Source: an uncultured Lachnospiraceae bacterium (GTDB lineage: Bacteria > Bacillota > Clostridia > Lachnospirales > Lachnospiraceae). Taken from it: a DNA stretch of 64,000 nucleotides. The notes below the pieces were generated by a model. It was not told where the DNA came from, did no database searches, and saw only the letters and a program-made list of their open reading frames with translations. Positions 16,554 to 24,797 of this stretch are shown here, piece by piece. Both the position numbers and the translations under genes were made by a program. Position 1 is the stretch's first letter; every line of letters begins with the position of its first letter. The stretch covers positions 1 through 64,000 of the forward strand of contig CAJUDH010000016.1 in assembly GCA_910584845.1 (NCBI GenBank), written 5' to 3'.

Positions 16554-18479
16554 TTGGAAATTAACATTAAACTGAATAAGAATTTTACAACAGCATTTAA
16601 TAAAATGCTGAACGAATATGGTGTTGAAATGGCAACACTTAACGGATTCTCAGATGAGCAATTAAGTTATACAGATTTTATTGATAATTTCGTAGACAGA
16701 CAAACAGTTGCTGATGCAAGTGTGGATGGGAACGCTAATGTAGGCGTAAAAGATATTTGTTCGTTAATGTCAGAGATGAGTAAGCCACATTCAAAACTCC
16801 TTGCGTTCAACAAGATTTTTTATGAATTAAATAAGAAGTATGGGTTTAAAACTGCGAATGAATGGTTGCGAAACGAATGGGATGGGCATTTTTATTTACA
16901 TGATTCTTATTCTAGTACATATGTTCCGTATTGTTTTGCATATGATATTGAAGGTCTTGTAAACAGAGGGTTGTACTTTGTTGATAATTTTAATGCCCAG
17001 CCACCAAAGCATTTAGTTACATATACTGATTTTGTTGGCGAGTTTGTTAGTTGGACTTCAAATAGGACGAGCGGTGCTTGTGGATTGCCTAGTTTTCTAA
17101 TTTATTCTTACTATTTTTGGAAGAAAGATATAGAAGCAGGGTACTATACAGATACGCCAGAACGATATAGGGATCAAGAGTTTCAGAGGATAATATACAA
17201 GCTAAACCAACCGTACCTAAGAGTGAATCAATCAGCATTTACAAATTTTTCTATTTTTGATCATCCATATATGGAGGCGATTTTTGGGGGAAAAGAATTT
17301 CCCGATGGTACATTTATTATTGATTATATTGACGAAATTGTTGAATACCAAAAAAGATTCATGGAAATTGTAAGTGGAATCCGCAGCAAAAATATGATGA
17401 CGTTTCCTGTGCTCTCCATGTCGCTGTTAAGAAAAGATGGAAAGTTTGTAGATGAAGAATTTGCAATGTGGTGTTGTAGACATAATATGAAATGGGCTGA
17501 TAGTAATTTCTTTGTAAGTGAAGATATAACATCTTTAAGTAACTGCTGTCGCTTGATTAGTGACGTTAAAAATCTTGGTTATTTTAACTCAGTTGGTGGC
17601 ACAGCGTTAGAAGTAGGAAGTGTAAAGGTAAATACTATAAACTTGGCCAGAATAGCTTATGAAAATAAAACAGAGTCAGATTATTTAAAAACATTAGAGA
17701 AATTAGTGATTCTGAATCTGAAAACATTAGACTGTATCCGAAGTATAATCAGCAGAAATGTAGATAAAGGGTTGCTTCCAAATTATTCAAAGGAAGTAAT
17801 GTCAATGGATTCGCAATACAACACAATTGGAATAATAGGTATTTACGAAGCTTTGCAAAAATTTGGATATACATATAAAGATGAATTTGGAAACACTTTT
17901 TATTCTAGTGATGGTGTGAATTTTGCTAAAAATATCTTAAAAACAGTGACAGAGGTAAAAAATAAATTTACAGAAGATAAAAAATACCAGATTAACATTG
18001 AAGAAATACCCGCAGAAAGAGCGGCAGCAGTATTGATGGAAAAAGACAAGTTTTTTTATCCAAACGAAAAATATGAATTGCCGCTATATGGAAATCAGTG
18101 GATTCCTCTTGGTGTTAAAACAACGCTACAAGAGAAAGTCAGACTCAGTGCAATATTAGACAAGGCATGTTCTGGTGGAAGCATATCACATATTAATCTT
18201 GATGCTCCATTAGAAAATTTTGAAACTGCGTGGAATTTATTAAATTATGTAGCCGATCAAGGCGTAGTATATTTCGCCTTTTGTTTAAGAATTAGCACGT
18301 GTGAAAATAATCATGGGTTCTATGGGGATATATGCCCTTATTGTGGGAATCCAGTGAAAACTACGTGGCAACGTATTGTAGGATTTTTAACACCAGAAGT
18401 TACATATTCAAAAGAACGTAAAGCAGAGTTCGCAAAAAGAGATTGGTTTGCATTAGATAGAATGAAGGAGATTGGATAA
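16554..18479 (+). CDS. nrdD: Anaerobic (class III) ribonucleoside-triphosphate reductase
   Basis: 641 residues, TTG start 9 bases after AGGAGG. Makes deoxynucleoside triphosphates under anoxia by glycyl-radical chemistry. No N-terminal ATP cone is present, making it shorter than host NrdD (about 700 or more). Conserved catalytic-core segments include YLHDSYSS near the N-terminus, LSNCCRL with cysteines, and RSIISRNVDKGLLPNY. The C-terminus has the four-cysteine zinc site (CENN to CPYCG) and the radical-site segment RIVGFL, with the glycine in place. It overlaps functionally with the next gene, its activase. Probably active and a marker of an anaerobic host. Confidence 0.93.
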   Translation: MEINIKLNKNFTTAFNKMLNEYGVEMATLNGFSDEQLSYTDFIDNFVDRQTVADASVDGNANVGVKDICSLMSEMSKPHSKLLAFNKIFYELNKKYGFKTANEWLRNEWDGHFYLHDSYSSTYVPYCFAYDIEGLVNRGLYFVDNFNAQPPKHLVTYTDFVGEFVSWTSNRTSGACGLPSFLIYSYYFWKKDIEAGYYTDTPERYRDQEFQRIIYKLNQPYLRVNQSAFTNFSIFDHPYMEAIFGGKEFPDGTFIIDYIDEIVEYQKRFMEIVSGIRSKNMMTFPVLSMSLLRKDGKFVDEEFAMWCCRHNMKWADSNFFVSEDITSLSNCCRLISDVKNLGYFNSVGGTALEVGSVKVNTINLARIAYENKTESDYLKTLEKLVILNLKTLDCIRSIISRNVDKGLLPNYSKEVMSMDSQYNTIGIIGIYEALQKFGYTYKDEFGNTFYSSDGVNFAKNILKTVTEVKNKFTEDKKYQINIEEIPAERAAAVLMEKDKFFYPNEKYELPLYGNQWIPLGVKTTLQEKVRLSAILDKACSGGSISHINLDAPLENFETAWNLLNYVADQGVVYFAFCLRISTCENNHGFYGDICPYCGNPVKTTWQRIVGFLTPEVTYSKERKAEFAKRDWFALDRMKEIG

Positions 18480-18953
18480 TTGGAAATTTGCGCATTACAA
18501 GATGAAGATTTCGTAAACTACAAGAAACCTTCAATGTTTATAGGATTTCCAACATGTTCTTGGAAATGCGATAGAGAATGTGGAATGCAAGTGTGCCAAA
18601 ACAGCGCACTTGCTTCTGTTCCAATAAAAAATATTGATTTTAAAACAATAGTGAACAGATACATAAATAATCCAATAACATCTTCCGTAGTATGCGGAGG
18701 GCTTGAACCATTTGATACATGGGATGATTTGTATTGGTTGGTGACTCATTTAAGGATGTCAACGCAAGACGACATTGTGATTTATACAGGATATTACAAG
18801 GAAGAAATAGAAGTGTATATAGATGAGCTAAAAGTATTCCCCAATATAATTATTAAGTTTGGTAGATATATTCCAAATCATGAAAAACATTTTGATAAGG
18901 TATTGGAAGTATGTTTGGCCTCTGATAACCAGTATGCGGAAAGGATAAGTTGA
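18480..18953 (+). CDS. nrdG: Anaerobic ribonucleotide reductase activase-like radical SAM protein
   Basis: 157 residues, TTG start directly after the nrdD stop. It should install the glycyl radical on NrdD using S-adenosylmethionine and a 4Fe-4S cluster. The cysteine motif is C26-SWK-C30-DRE-C34, with a fourth cysteine at 39; this CX3CX3C spacing differs from the usual CX3CX2C of NrdG, a variant that seems phage-specific. Other pieces include VVCGGLEPFDTWDD and the strand FGRYIPNHEKHFD. Its place next to nrdD supports the role. Confidence 0.75.
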   Translation: MEICALQDEDFVNYKKPSMFIGFPTCSWKCDRECGMQVCQNSALASVPIKNIDFKTIVNRYINNPITSSVVCGGLEPFDTWDDLYWLVTHLRMSTQDDIVIYTGYYKEEIEVYIDELKVFPNIIIKFGRYIPNHEKHFDKVLEVCLASDNQYAERIS

Positions 18954-18954
18954 T

Positions 18955-19134
18955 ATGACAGTTAGATTATCCGAAGATAAGGAATTGGTGCAAGAAATTA
19001 GAGAAAAATTAAAAGAAAATGATGGTTACTGTCCATGCAAGATTGAAAAAACAAATGATACAAAATGTATGTGTAAAGAGTTTAGAGAACAAGAAAGTGG
19101 AGAATGTCACTGTGGATTATACATTAAAGAGTAA
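18955..19134 (+). CDS. Ferredoxin-thioredoxin reductase catalytic-chain-like protein
   Basis: 59 residues, too short for many gene callers. ATG immediately after the nrdG stop. The motif pattern GYCPC, then CMCKEF and ECHCGLYI reproduces the FTR beta-chain signature CPC / CxC / CHC that holds a 4Fe-4S cluster and a redox-active disulfide. A full-length FTR chain is about 110 residues; this is the core only. It may pass electrons to glutaredoxin or the reductase. Function inferred from the motif and operon. Confidence 0.75.
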   Translation: MTVRLSEDKELVQEIREKLKENDGYCPCKIEKTNDTKCMCKEFREQESGECHCGLYIKE

Positions 19135-19144
19135 TGATGAAAGA

Positions 19145-19438
19145 GTGGTGGTTAATGACTATATAGAAAACGATCCGCTATCAGAAAATAATTTGGATAA
19201 TACTTTGAATTTGGCCAATGAATTCCGTCTTTCAAGTCCACAGAAATCTATATGGTTATATACAGGATTTACATACGAAGAGATAATGAAGTATGAGTAT
19301 GATACAACTCATATAAATAATACGAATTGCGATGCATTACGTCAGGCAATAATTTGTCAATGTGATGTGCTTGTAGGTGGCAGATATATAGATTCTCAAC
19401 GTGACATAACTTTCCCATATAGAGACAGTCAAAATTAA
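19145..19438 (+). pseudogene. C-terminal remnant of a conventional NrdG
   Basis: The frame contains DPLSENNLDNTLNLA, KSIWLYTGFTYEEIM, CDVLVGGRYIDSQRDITF and PYRDSQN, which match the C-terminal half of ordinary NrdG activases (IWLYTGY..., DVLVDGRFI..., FRGSxNQR). The radical-SAM half is absent; upstream in this frame is only read-through of the FTR-like gene. The protein also stops early at the xGSxNQR region. It looks like the relic of a second nrdG replaced by the short phage type at 18480. The codons are still intact, so decay may be recent. Confidence 0.65.
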
Positions 19439-19483
19439 AGGCTCGTTGACATTTAACAATCATTACAAAAGGTGGATAGTACT

Positions 19484-19651
19484 ATGATCAATATGGTTAT
19501 TGCAGGCAAAGATTGTGAGGGCTGTAAATATGCTTTAATAAATGAAGCAGACAAATCTATGGTAAAGGTTCGTTGTATTTTTAAAAATAAAGAATACATA
19601 TGGGGACAGGCTATCCCGTGTGGTGATAAAAAGGTTAATGGTAGGAAATGA
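19484..19651 (+). CDS. Small CxxC protein
   Basis: 55 residues, ATG with AAGGTGG. Contains DCEGCKYA and two later cysteines (VRCIF, IPCGD), a likely small zinc ribbon. The stop overlaps the next start (ATGA). The 45 bases before it hold nothing clear. Function unknown. Confidence 0.55.
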   Translation: MINMVIAGKDCEGCKYALINEADKSMVKVRCIFKNKEYIWGQAIPCGDKKVNGRK

Positions 19652-20058
19652 AATTTATGAATAAATTAAAACCAAATGCCAGTAATTACGATAAATGTGA
19701 ATATGTAGATTTAACAAAATATCAACTACATAAGGGATTAACTAAAAGGTCTTTATTTGACAATGGGTTTAAGTATTTTGCAAACAATATATTTATTGCT
19801 TATAAATATCTGTATAAAGACATTATAAAACTTCAAATAATTATAAATTTAGACAGTGATGAGGAAAACGATATACAGGTAGATATTATTGATAGGTATA
19901 CAGGAAAGGAATATATGCCAGTTTGGTATAACATAAATGGTGCCAATAATCTGGTTGCTATGGAAGCTTTAAAAAATTTTAAAAATTACATGGACGAGCT
20001 TCAAAAAAGGAAAATATTATATGTGGGACATATGGAGGAAAAGTGTAAAAATGAGTAA
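19648..20058 (+). CDS. Hypothetical phage protein
   Basis: 136 residues, ATG overlapping the previous stop. No domain recognised; mixed alpha/beta content with a helical C-terminus. Its 3' end overlaps the dUTPase start by 8 bases and contains the dUTPase Shine-Dalgarno. Function unknown. Confidence 0.6.
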   Translation: MKFMNKLKPNASNYDKCEYVDLTKYQLHKGLTKRSLFDNGFKYFANNIFIAYKYLYKDIIKLQIIINLDSDEENDIQVDIIDRYTGKEYMPVWYNINGANNLVAMEALKNFKNYMDELQKRKILYVGHMEEKCKNE

Positions 20059-20584
20059 AAATATTGTAGCAAAATTTAACAAGGTTTCACTTGGACAGTT
20101 TGAAAAAGATTGGAAGGATACTTTTGGCTATTATGTTCCATTTGACAAGGAATTTATTTTTGATATTTACAATCGTAAAGTGAAAAAACCACAAAGGGCG
20201 ACCATAGAATCTGCGGGGTATGACATTTATGCCCCTATTGACATTTCACTTAAACCAGGGGAAACAATTAAAATACCAACTGGACTAAAATGTAATATTA
20301 AAGATGGTTGGTTCATGGCTATATTCCCAAGGTCTGGACAAGGTTTTAAGTATGGATTAAGGATTGCTAACACTATAGGAATTATAGATGGGGATTATTG
20401 TCTGTCAAATAATCAGGGGCATATATTCATTAAGCTCATTAATGACTCTTCAATCGGTAAGAAAGTGGAAATACCTGCCGGACAAGCTTTTGCCCAGGCA
20501 ATTTTCTTACCATATGGTATTACTTTTGACGATGTTACAAACGATTTGAGAAATGGAGGATTTGGCTCTACGGATTTCAAATAA
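20051..20584 (+). CDS. dut: dUTPase
   Basis: 177 residues from ATG 20051, preceded by TGGAGG at 13 bases; in-frame ATG 20021 is earlier but lacks a Shine-Dalgarno. All five trimeric dUTPase motifs are visible: AGYDIYAP, PRSGQG, NTIGIIDGDY, AQAIFLPY (with GQAFAQ), and GGFGST near the C-terminus. It hydrolyses dUTP to dUMP, protecting phage DNA from uracil and feeding ThyX. Last gene of the early operon before the integrase. Confidence 0.93.
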   Translation: MSKNIVAKFNKVSLGQFEKDWKDTFGYYVPFDKEFIFDIYNRKVKKPQRATIESAGYDIYAPIDISLKPGETIKIPTGLKCNIKDGWFMAIFPRSGQGFKYGLRIANTIGIIDGDYCLSNNQGHIFIKLINDSSIGKKVEIPAGQAFAQAIFLPYGITFDDVTNDLRNGGFGSTDFK

Positions 20585-20650
20585 AGGGATACTTATTAAA
20601 TAGAAGTATAAGGGGACATGGGGATAAAATAATAAGAAGGGGGTGGAGCC

Positions 20651-21904
20651 GTGCGCACTGAAGGATGTCCTAGCTCCTTTTGTATGCAAATGAATGATGA
20701 ATTATTATTGAAATATGCTGTCGGGAATGGTATGATAGATTTATCATATGTGCAAGAACAAGTAAAAATGAATAAAAGAAAGGAATTTTTAGAAAAACAC
20801 ACATATAAAATATGGGAGGGGAAAGATGGCAAATGGAGAACCTATCTACCAGGAAATAACCCTGGCCGGAAAATGGTTAAAAGAAGCACCCAAAAAGAAA
20901 TTGAAGATGTCGTAATTAAATATTATAAAGGATTGCAGGAAAAAGTGGTTCCAAAAACATTTAATGAAGTTTATTGGCATTGGCGTAGCGTCCAGGATCA
21001 GACAGTTTCTGCAAATTCTGTGTCTAAGTATAACACCGATTATAAGAGGTATTTTGATAATACAGAGTTTTCTGCTAAAAGGATTGAAAATATCACAGAA
21101 GAAGATATTAAAATTTTTATTATAAATAAGGTAAAATGCCTTAAAATGTGTAAAAAGGCTTGCAAAACCTTATTTGGATATATCAAAAATACTATAAGGA
21201 GTGCTTTAATAAATCGGGTTATATCTGATGACCCCATGGAATTTTTAGAGGCAAAACAATTTTATAAGTATTGCACAGAACCCCAATTTCCAAGGGAAAA
21301 GAAACTCATATCTGATTTAGATATGAAAATGCTTTATCAGAAATTTATGGAAGATTACCAAAAACATCCAAACTATATACCAACTTATGCGGTTCATTTT
21401 GCAAGTTTAACTGGAATGCGGGTAGGGGAAATATCAGCATTATCATGGGACTGCATCACAGATAAGTATATTATCATAAATAAATCTGAAAAATATAATA
21501 GACAAACTAAAGAATATTATATTGATAAGACAAAAAATGGGAAAGACAGGATATTCCCAATGACTGATGATATACAAAAATTGCTTGAATCAGTTAAGCG
21601 GGTTGAGCTGCATAATGGATATATCTGTGAATGGGTGTTTGCAAATGAAAGCGGACGGATACATGCTCCGGTGATATCTTCTTGTGCCAAGAATAAATGT
21701 TTACAACTTGGGATAGATGTGAAAGGTATCCATTCATACCGGAAAACTATTAATTCTAAATTGCGTTGCAATGGTGTTTCTCCTACAGTAGCCGCTTCTT
21801 TGCTTGGGCATAGTGTGGAAGTTAATGAGCAGTACTATACATTTGATGTAGTTGGTATTGAACAAAAAGGCCAGATTATATCAAAAATCGGAAAAATATC
21901 ATGA
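20651..21904 (+). CDS. int: Tyrosine recombinase (phage integrase)
   Basis: 417 residues with GTG start after GGGGGTGG; ATG 20693 is an alternative that removes 14 residues. N-terminal part holds an arm-binding-like segment (KIWEGKDGKWRTYLPG), then a SAM-like core-binding domain, then the catalytic domain: TGMRVGE arginine (about residue 257), HSYRKT (HxxR), LGHSVEVNEQYYTF with histidine and the nucleophile tyrosine. It should integrate and excise the element at the tRNA-Pro gene next door. Orientation toward the tRNA 3' end and the terminal position are typical of an integration module. Confidence 0.93.
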   Translation: MRTEGCPSSFCMQMNDELLLKYAVGNGMIDLSYVQEQVKMNKRKEFLEKHTYKIWEGKDGKWRTYLPGNNPGRKMVKRSTQKEIEDVVIKYYKGLQEKVVPKTFNEVYWHWRSVQDQTVSANSVSKYNTDYKRYFDNTEFSAKRIENITEEDIKIFIINKVKCLKMCKKACKTLFGYIKNTIRSALINRVISDDPMEFLEAKQFYKYCTEPQFPREKKLISDLDMKMLYQKFMEDYQKHPNYIPTYAVHFASLTGMRVGEISALSWDCITDKYIIINKSEKYNRQTKEYYIDKTKNGKDRIFPMTDDIQKLLESVKRVELHNGYICEWVFANESGRIHAPVISSCAKNKCLQLGIDVKGIHSYRKTINSKLRCNGVSPTVAASLLGHSVEVNEQYYTFDVVGIEQKGQIISKIGKIS

Positions 21905-21929
21905 AAATATTCTGAGAAAATATTCTGAC
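21904..21929. repeat. Two tandem 13-bp repeats after the integrase stop
   Basis: AAAATATTCTGAG and AAAATATTCTGAC lie head to tail starting at the last base of the integrase stop. Position between int and the tRNA suggests possible recombinase or excisionase arm sites; this is inference. Confidence 0.5.
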
Positions 21930-21931
21930 AT

Positions 21932-22097
21932 TGCCAGAGGTAATCAAAAAAGGTAATCAAAAAAGGTAAAAAAGTAATCTACATGACCAAAAGACAGTAA
22001 AAATACGTAACTATAATGATTGAAATTATGAGGAAATCCAGTAATAAGGGGAATTATGAGGAATTCTGTTATCCCGGCCGTGCCAGAGGCAATCAAA
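21932..22097. repeat. Direct repeats in the integrase-tRNA gap (possible arm-type sites)
   Basis: TGCCAGAGGTAATCAAA at 21932-21948 recurs with one change at 22081-22097 (TGCCAGAGGCAATCAAA). Extra copies of GGTAATCAAA follow each (21952 and 22098 regions). Repeated short sites between int and the attachment tRNA resemble arm-type integrase binding sites, or mark one side of a past duplication. Confidence 0.45.
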
Positions 22098-22107
22098 GGT
22101 AATCAAA

Positions 22108-22154
22108 AAAATCAAGGGCCTTTGACATGGAAAATGCCAAAAACCCTTGATTTT
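22108..22154 (-). terminator. Intrinsic terminator of the tRNA-Pro gene
   Basis: Arms AAAATCAAGGG (22108-22118) and CCCTTGATTTT (22144-22154) pair perfectly. On the minus strand the distal arm runs into TTTTTTTG, the U-tract expected 13 bases or so past the tRNA 3' end. It also overlaps the repeat-rich integration region, so phage and host sequence meet close to here. Confidence 0.65.
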
Positions 22155-22166
22155 ATCGGTATGTCG

Positions 22167-22240
22167 TCGGGGCAACAGGATTTGAACCTGCGACCTCTCG
22201 GCCCCCAGCCGAGCGCGCTACCAAGCTACGCCATACCCCG
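22167..22240 (-). tRNA. tRNA-Pro (GGG)
   Basis: Minus-strand cloverleaf of 74 bases. Acceptor stem CGGGGTA pairs with TGCCCCG with one G-T pair; discriminator A; anticodon stem CTCGG/CCGAG around loop CTGGGGG gives anticodon GGG; T loop GTTCAAATC. The 3' CCA is not encoded. The 3' end faces the integrase, so this gene is the probable attachment site of the phage-like element: tyrosine integrases commonly enter tRNA 3' ends and rebuild them. Confidence 0.93.
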
Positions 22241-22273
22241 CTGCAAAATTTGGTATTTCTTACCGACTCTGCT

Positions 22274-22302
22274 ATTATAGCAGAATTTTTTTGTTTTGAA
22301 AA
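22274..22302 (-). promoter_or_regulatory. Probable promoter of tRNA-Pro
   Basis: On the minus strand, a perfect TATAAT (22274-22279) is preceded at 17 bases by TTTTCA. The -10 lies about 34 bases upstream of the mature tRNA 5' end. Confidence 0.5.
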
Positions 22303-22439
22303 GAGGTTTACAGCAAGTTTTTTATTTGTTATCATAAATACTGTGAATGTGGATAGATTATCTGGAAGAATAAGGCTTTTTTGGGTAGTTGTGTACAAGG
22401 GGCAGGTGGTTGACCGGCCGTTTTAAGGAAGGTGGAGGT

Positions 22440-23234
22440 ATGGTAGAAGAGGGAAAAAAGGGGATTGTCAGCTTTGACATGGACATGACCCTTTTGGATC
22501 ACAAAGACTGGCAGATTCCGGCCAGTGCAAAGAAAGCCCTTGAAAAGTTAAGGGCGCGGCATTATATTGTAATCGCCACAGGGCGGGATATGGATGCCAA
22601 ATATAGCGAAGGGCTTCTGGAGATGGTAAGGCCGGATGCGGTGATCCATCTCAACGGCACGAAAATTACCGTAGGCGGGGAGCTGATTTACGAGCACCGG
22701 ATGGACCCGGGGCTGGTAAAAGGGCTTCTGGAGTTTACGGAAGGGAAGCCATTTGCCATGGGGCTGAGCATGGGGGCGGAAGACTATTTTATGAACCCCC
22801 AATATGTGGTCCGCCACGACCAGGTCCGTTTCGGGCGTTCGGACCGGAATTTCCAGGACCCCTGGAAGCTGTTAGGGTTGCCGGTAAGGGCGATGGCCTA
22901 TATTGGAGGCGAGGCCGGGGCCAGGCAGGTGGAAAAAGCATTTCCGCAGCTGAAGCTGCCTATGTTTGCCAGCCGGAAAGGGGCGGATGTGGTAGAAAAG
23001 GAGGCGTCAAAAGCCGAAGGGCTGAAACGGGTTTGCGAGTATTTTGGGGTGCCTTTCGGGCAGACGGTGGCTTTCGGCGACAGCATGAATGATTATGAGG
23101 TCATCCGGGCGGCAGGGGTCGGGGTTGCTATGGGAAACGGCGATGAGGAATTGAAACGGGCGGCGGACTATGTGACGGCTAATATTGAGGACGACGGCGT
23201 ATGGAATGCCTGTGTGGCCCTTCATTTATTCTAA
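22440..23234 (+). CDS. HAD-superfamily (Cof/IIB type) phosphatase
   Basis: 264 residues from ATG 22440, six bases after GGAGG-like AAGGTGGAGG; an upstream in-frame start at 22389 would precede this site. HAD motif I is DMDMTLLD (aspartate nucleophile), motif II ATGRD, and motif IV FGDSMNDYEVIRAAGVGVAMGNG. The cap is of the C2 type typical of the Cof family, which dephosphorylates sugar phosphates and similar metabolites. First chromosomal gene past the integration site, with a sharp jump to high GC. Substrate cannot be told. Confidence 0.85.
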   Translation: MVEEGKKGIVSFDMDMTLLDHKDWQIPASAKKALEKLRARHYIVIATGRDMDAKYSEGLLEMVRPDAVIHLNGTKITVGGELIYEHRMDPGLVKGLLEFTEGKPFAMGLSMGAEDYFMNPQYVVRHDQVRFGRSDRNFQDPWKLLGLPVRAMAYIGGEAGARQVEKAFPQLKLPMFASRKGADVVEKEASKAEGLKRVCEYFGVPFGQTVAFGDSMNDYEVIRAAGVGVAMGNGDEELKRAADYVTANIEDDGVWNACVALHLF

Positions 23235-23363
23235 GGCGTTTTACTGCCGCTTATGGCGCCAGGGCCGGCGGCATTGCCGGAAAACAAAGAAATCAAAGGC
23301 AACAGGAAGGGGCTTTCCAGGTGCTTTTGGCATAAATTTATAAAAAGACAAGGGGAAGGACAG

Positions 23364-24797
23364 ATGGCACGTAATTATGATTTGGTAGTGGTCGGCGCAG
23401 GGCCGGGCGGATATACGGCGGCGCTGAAAGCGGCGGAATTCGGAATGAAAGTAGCAGTAGTGGACCAGGATAAGGTAGGGGGGGTGTGTATTAACCGGGG
23501 GTGTATCCCTACGAAGGCTTTGCTCCATGCTTCCAACTTTTTTTCCATGATGCAGCATTGTGACGAATTTGGCATATCGGCGGACGCCATTTCTTTTGAT
23601 TTTGCCGAGATGCAAGATTACAAGCGGACTTCTGTCCGCCAATACCGCCATGGGGTGGAAAAATTATTTGAAGAAGGGGGCGTGGACTTTATCCGGGGCA
23701 CGGCCACAATCCGCCGGGGAAAGGCAGTGGAGGTGGTTGGCAACGGTGTACGGGAATACCTGCAGGCAGGGCATATTATCATTGCCACCGGGGCGGCGCC
23801 GGTGATGCCGGAATTTCCGGGAGTCCGCCTGCCGGGGGTTATTAACAGCGACCAATTGCTGATGTCCCGCAAATGGAGCTATGACCGTGTGGTAATCCTG
23901 GGCGGCGGCGTTATTGGCGTGGAGTTTGCCACGGTATTCCAGGCGCTTTGCTCTTCTGTGACCGTTGTGGAAAAGGGCCCCCACCTTTTAGGGCCTATGG
24001 ATACGGAGGTGGCGGTGGCGCTGGAAAGCCAGCTGGCGGCGAAAGGGATTAATATCTGTTGCCATTCCACAATCGAAAAAATAGAAGAGGAAGAAGGCCT
24101 GAATTGTACGATTTTAAACCATGAGACCGGTGAAACCAGCCAGGTCAGGGCCGGGCAGGTTATCGTGGCTGTGGGCAGGAAGCCGTTTATGGACCGGCTA
24201 TTGGGGGAGGACCTTTCCCTGGAGATGGACCTTAAGACAGGGCGGCTGGCTGTGGACAGCGATTTTATGACCAGTGAGGAGGGGATTTATGCAATCGGCG
24301 ACGTGGTTTCCCAGATCCAGCTGGCCCATGTGGCTATGGCCCAGGGCACATACGTGGTGGAAAAAATTGCCAACCGGCCCCACAGTATCCATTTGGAAGC
24401 AGTGCCCAACGGCATGTATGTATCTTTGCCTATTGTGCCCAGCTGTATCTATACGACCCCGGAGATCGCCACGGTGGGGATCACCGAGCAAGCGGCAAAA
24501 GAGATGGGGATGAAGGTGCGCTGCGGCGTTTACAGTATGAATGACAATGGCAAGTCCATCATTACCAGGAAAGAAGACGGGTTTATACGGCTGATTTTTG
24601 AGGTCTATTCCCATACGCTGGTAGGCGCCCAGATCGTATGCCCGAGGGCTACGGATATGATCGGGGAAATGGCGACTGCCATTGCCAACGGGTTGACGGC
24701 GGCCCAGCTTTCCAAAGCTATGAGGGCGCACCCCACTTACAGCGAGGGGATTGCGGCTGCCATTGAAGATGCCATGAGGGAGGAAACAGGAAAATGA
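23364..24797 (+). CDS. lpdA: Dihydrolipoyl dehydrogenase
   Basis: 477 residues from ATG 23364 (GGGAAGGA upstream). FAD-binding GAGPGGYTAALKAAEFG, redox disulfide GGVCINRGCIPTKA, NAD-binding GGGVIGVEF, and the C-terminal active-site segment AHPTYSE. It re-oxidises lipoamide of 2-oxoacid dehydrogenase or glycine cleavage complexes. No lipoyl-bearing partner is nearby, so which complex it serves cannot be seen. Its stop overlaps the start of the aminopeptidase gene (ATGA). Confidence 0.9.
   Translation: MARNYDLVVVGAGPGGYTAALKAAEFGMKVAVVDQDKVGGVCINRGCIPTKALLHASNFFSMMQHCDEFGISADAISFDFAEMQDYKRTSVRQYRHGVEKLFEEGGVDFIRGTATIRRGKAVEVVGNGVREYLQAGHIIIATGAAPVMPEFPGVRLPGVINSDQLLMSRKWSYDRVVILGGGVIGVEFATVFQALCSSVTVVEKGPHLLGPMDTEVAVALESQLAAKGINICCHSTIEKIEEEEGLNCTILNHETGETSQVRAGQVIVAVGRKPFMDRLLGEDLSLEMDLKTGRLAVDSDFMTSEEGIYAIGDVVSQIQLAHVAMAQGTYVVEKIANRPHSIHLEAVPNGMYVSLPIVPSCIYTTPEIATVGITEQAAKEMGMKVRCGVYSMNDNGKSIITRKEDGFIRLIFEVYSHTLVGAQIVCPRATDMIGEMATAIANGLTAAQLSKAMRAHPTYSEGIAAAIEDAMREETGK

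Noticed and set aside
19019..19144. Start of the NrdG remnant at ATG 19019
   Set aside because: That upstream stretch is the FTR-like gene read in another frame; similarity to NrdG begins only at about 19150.
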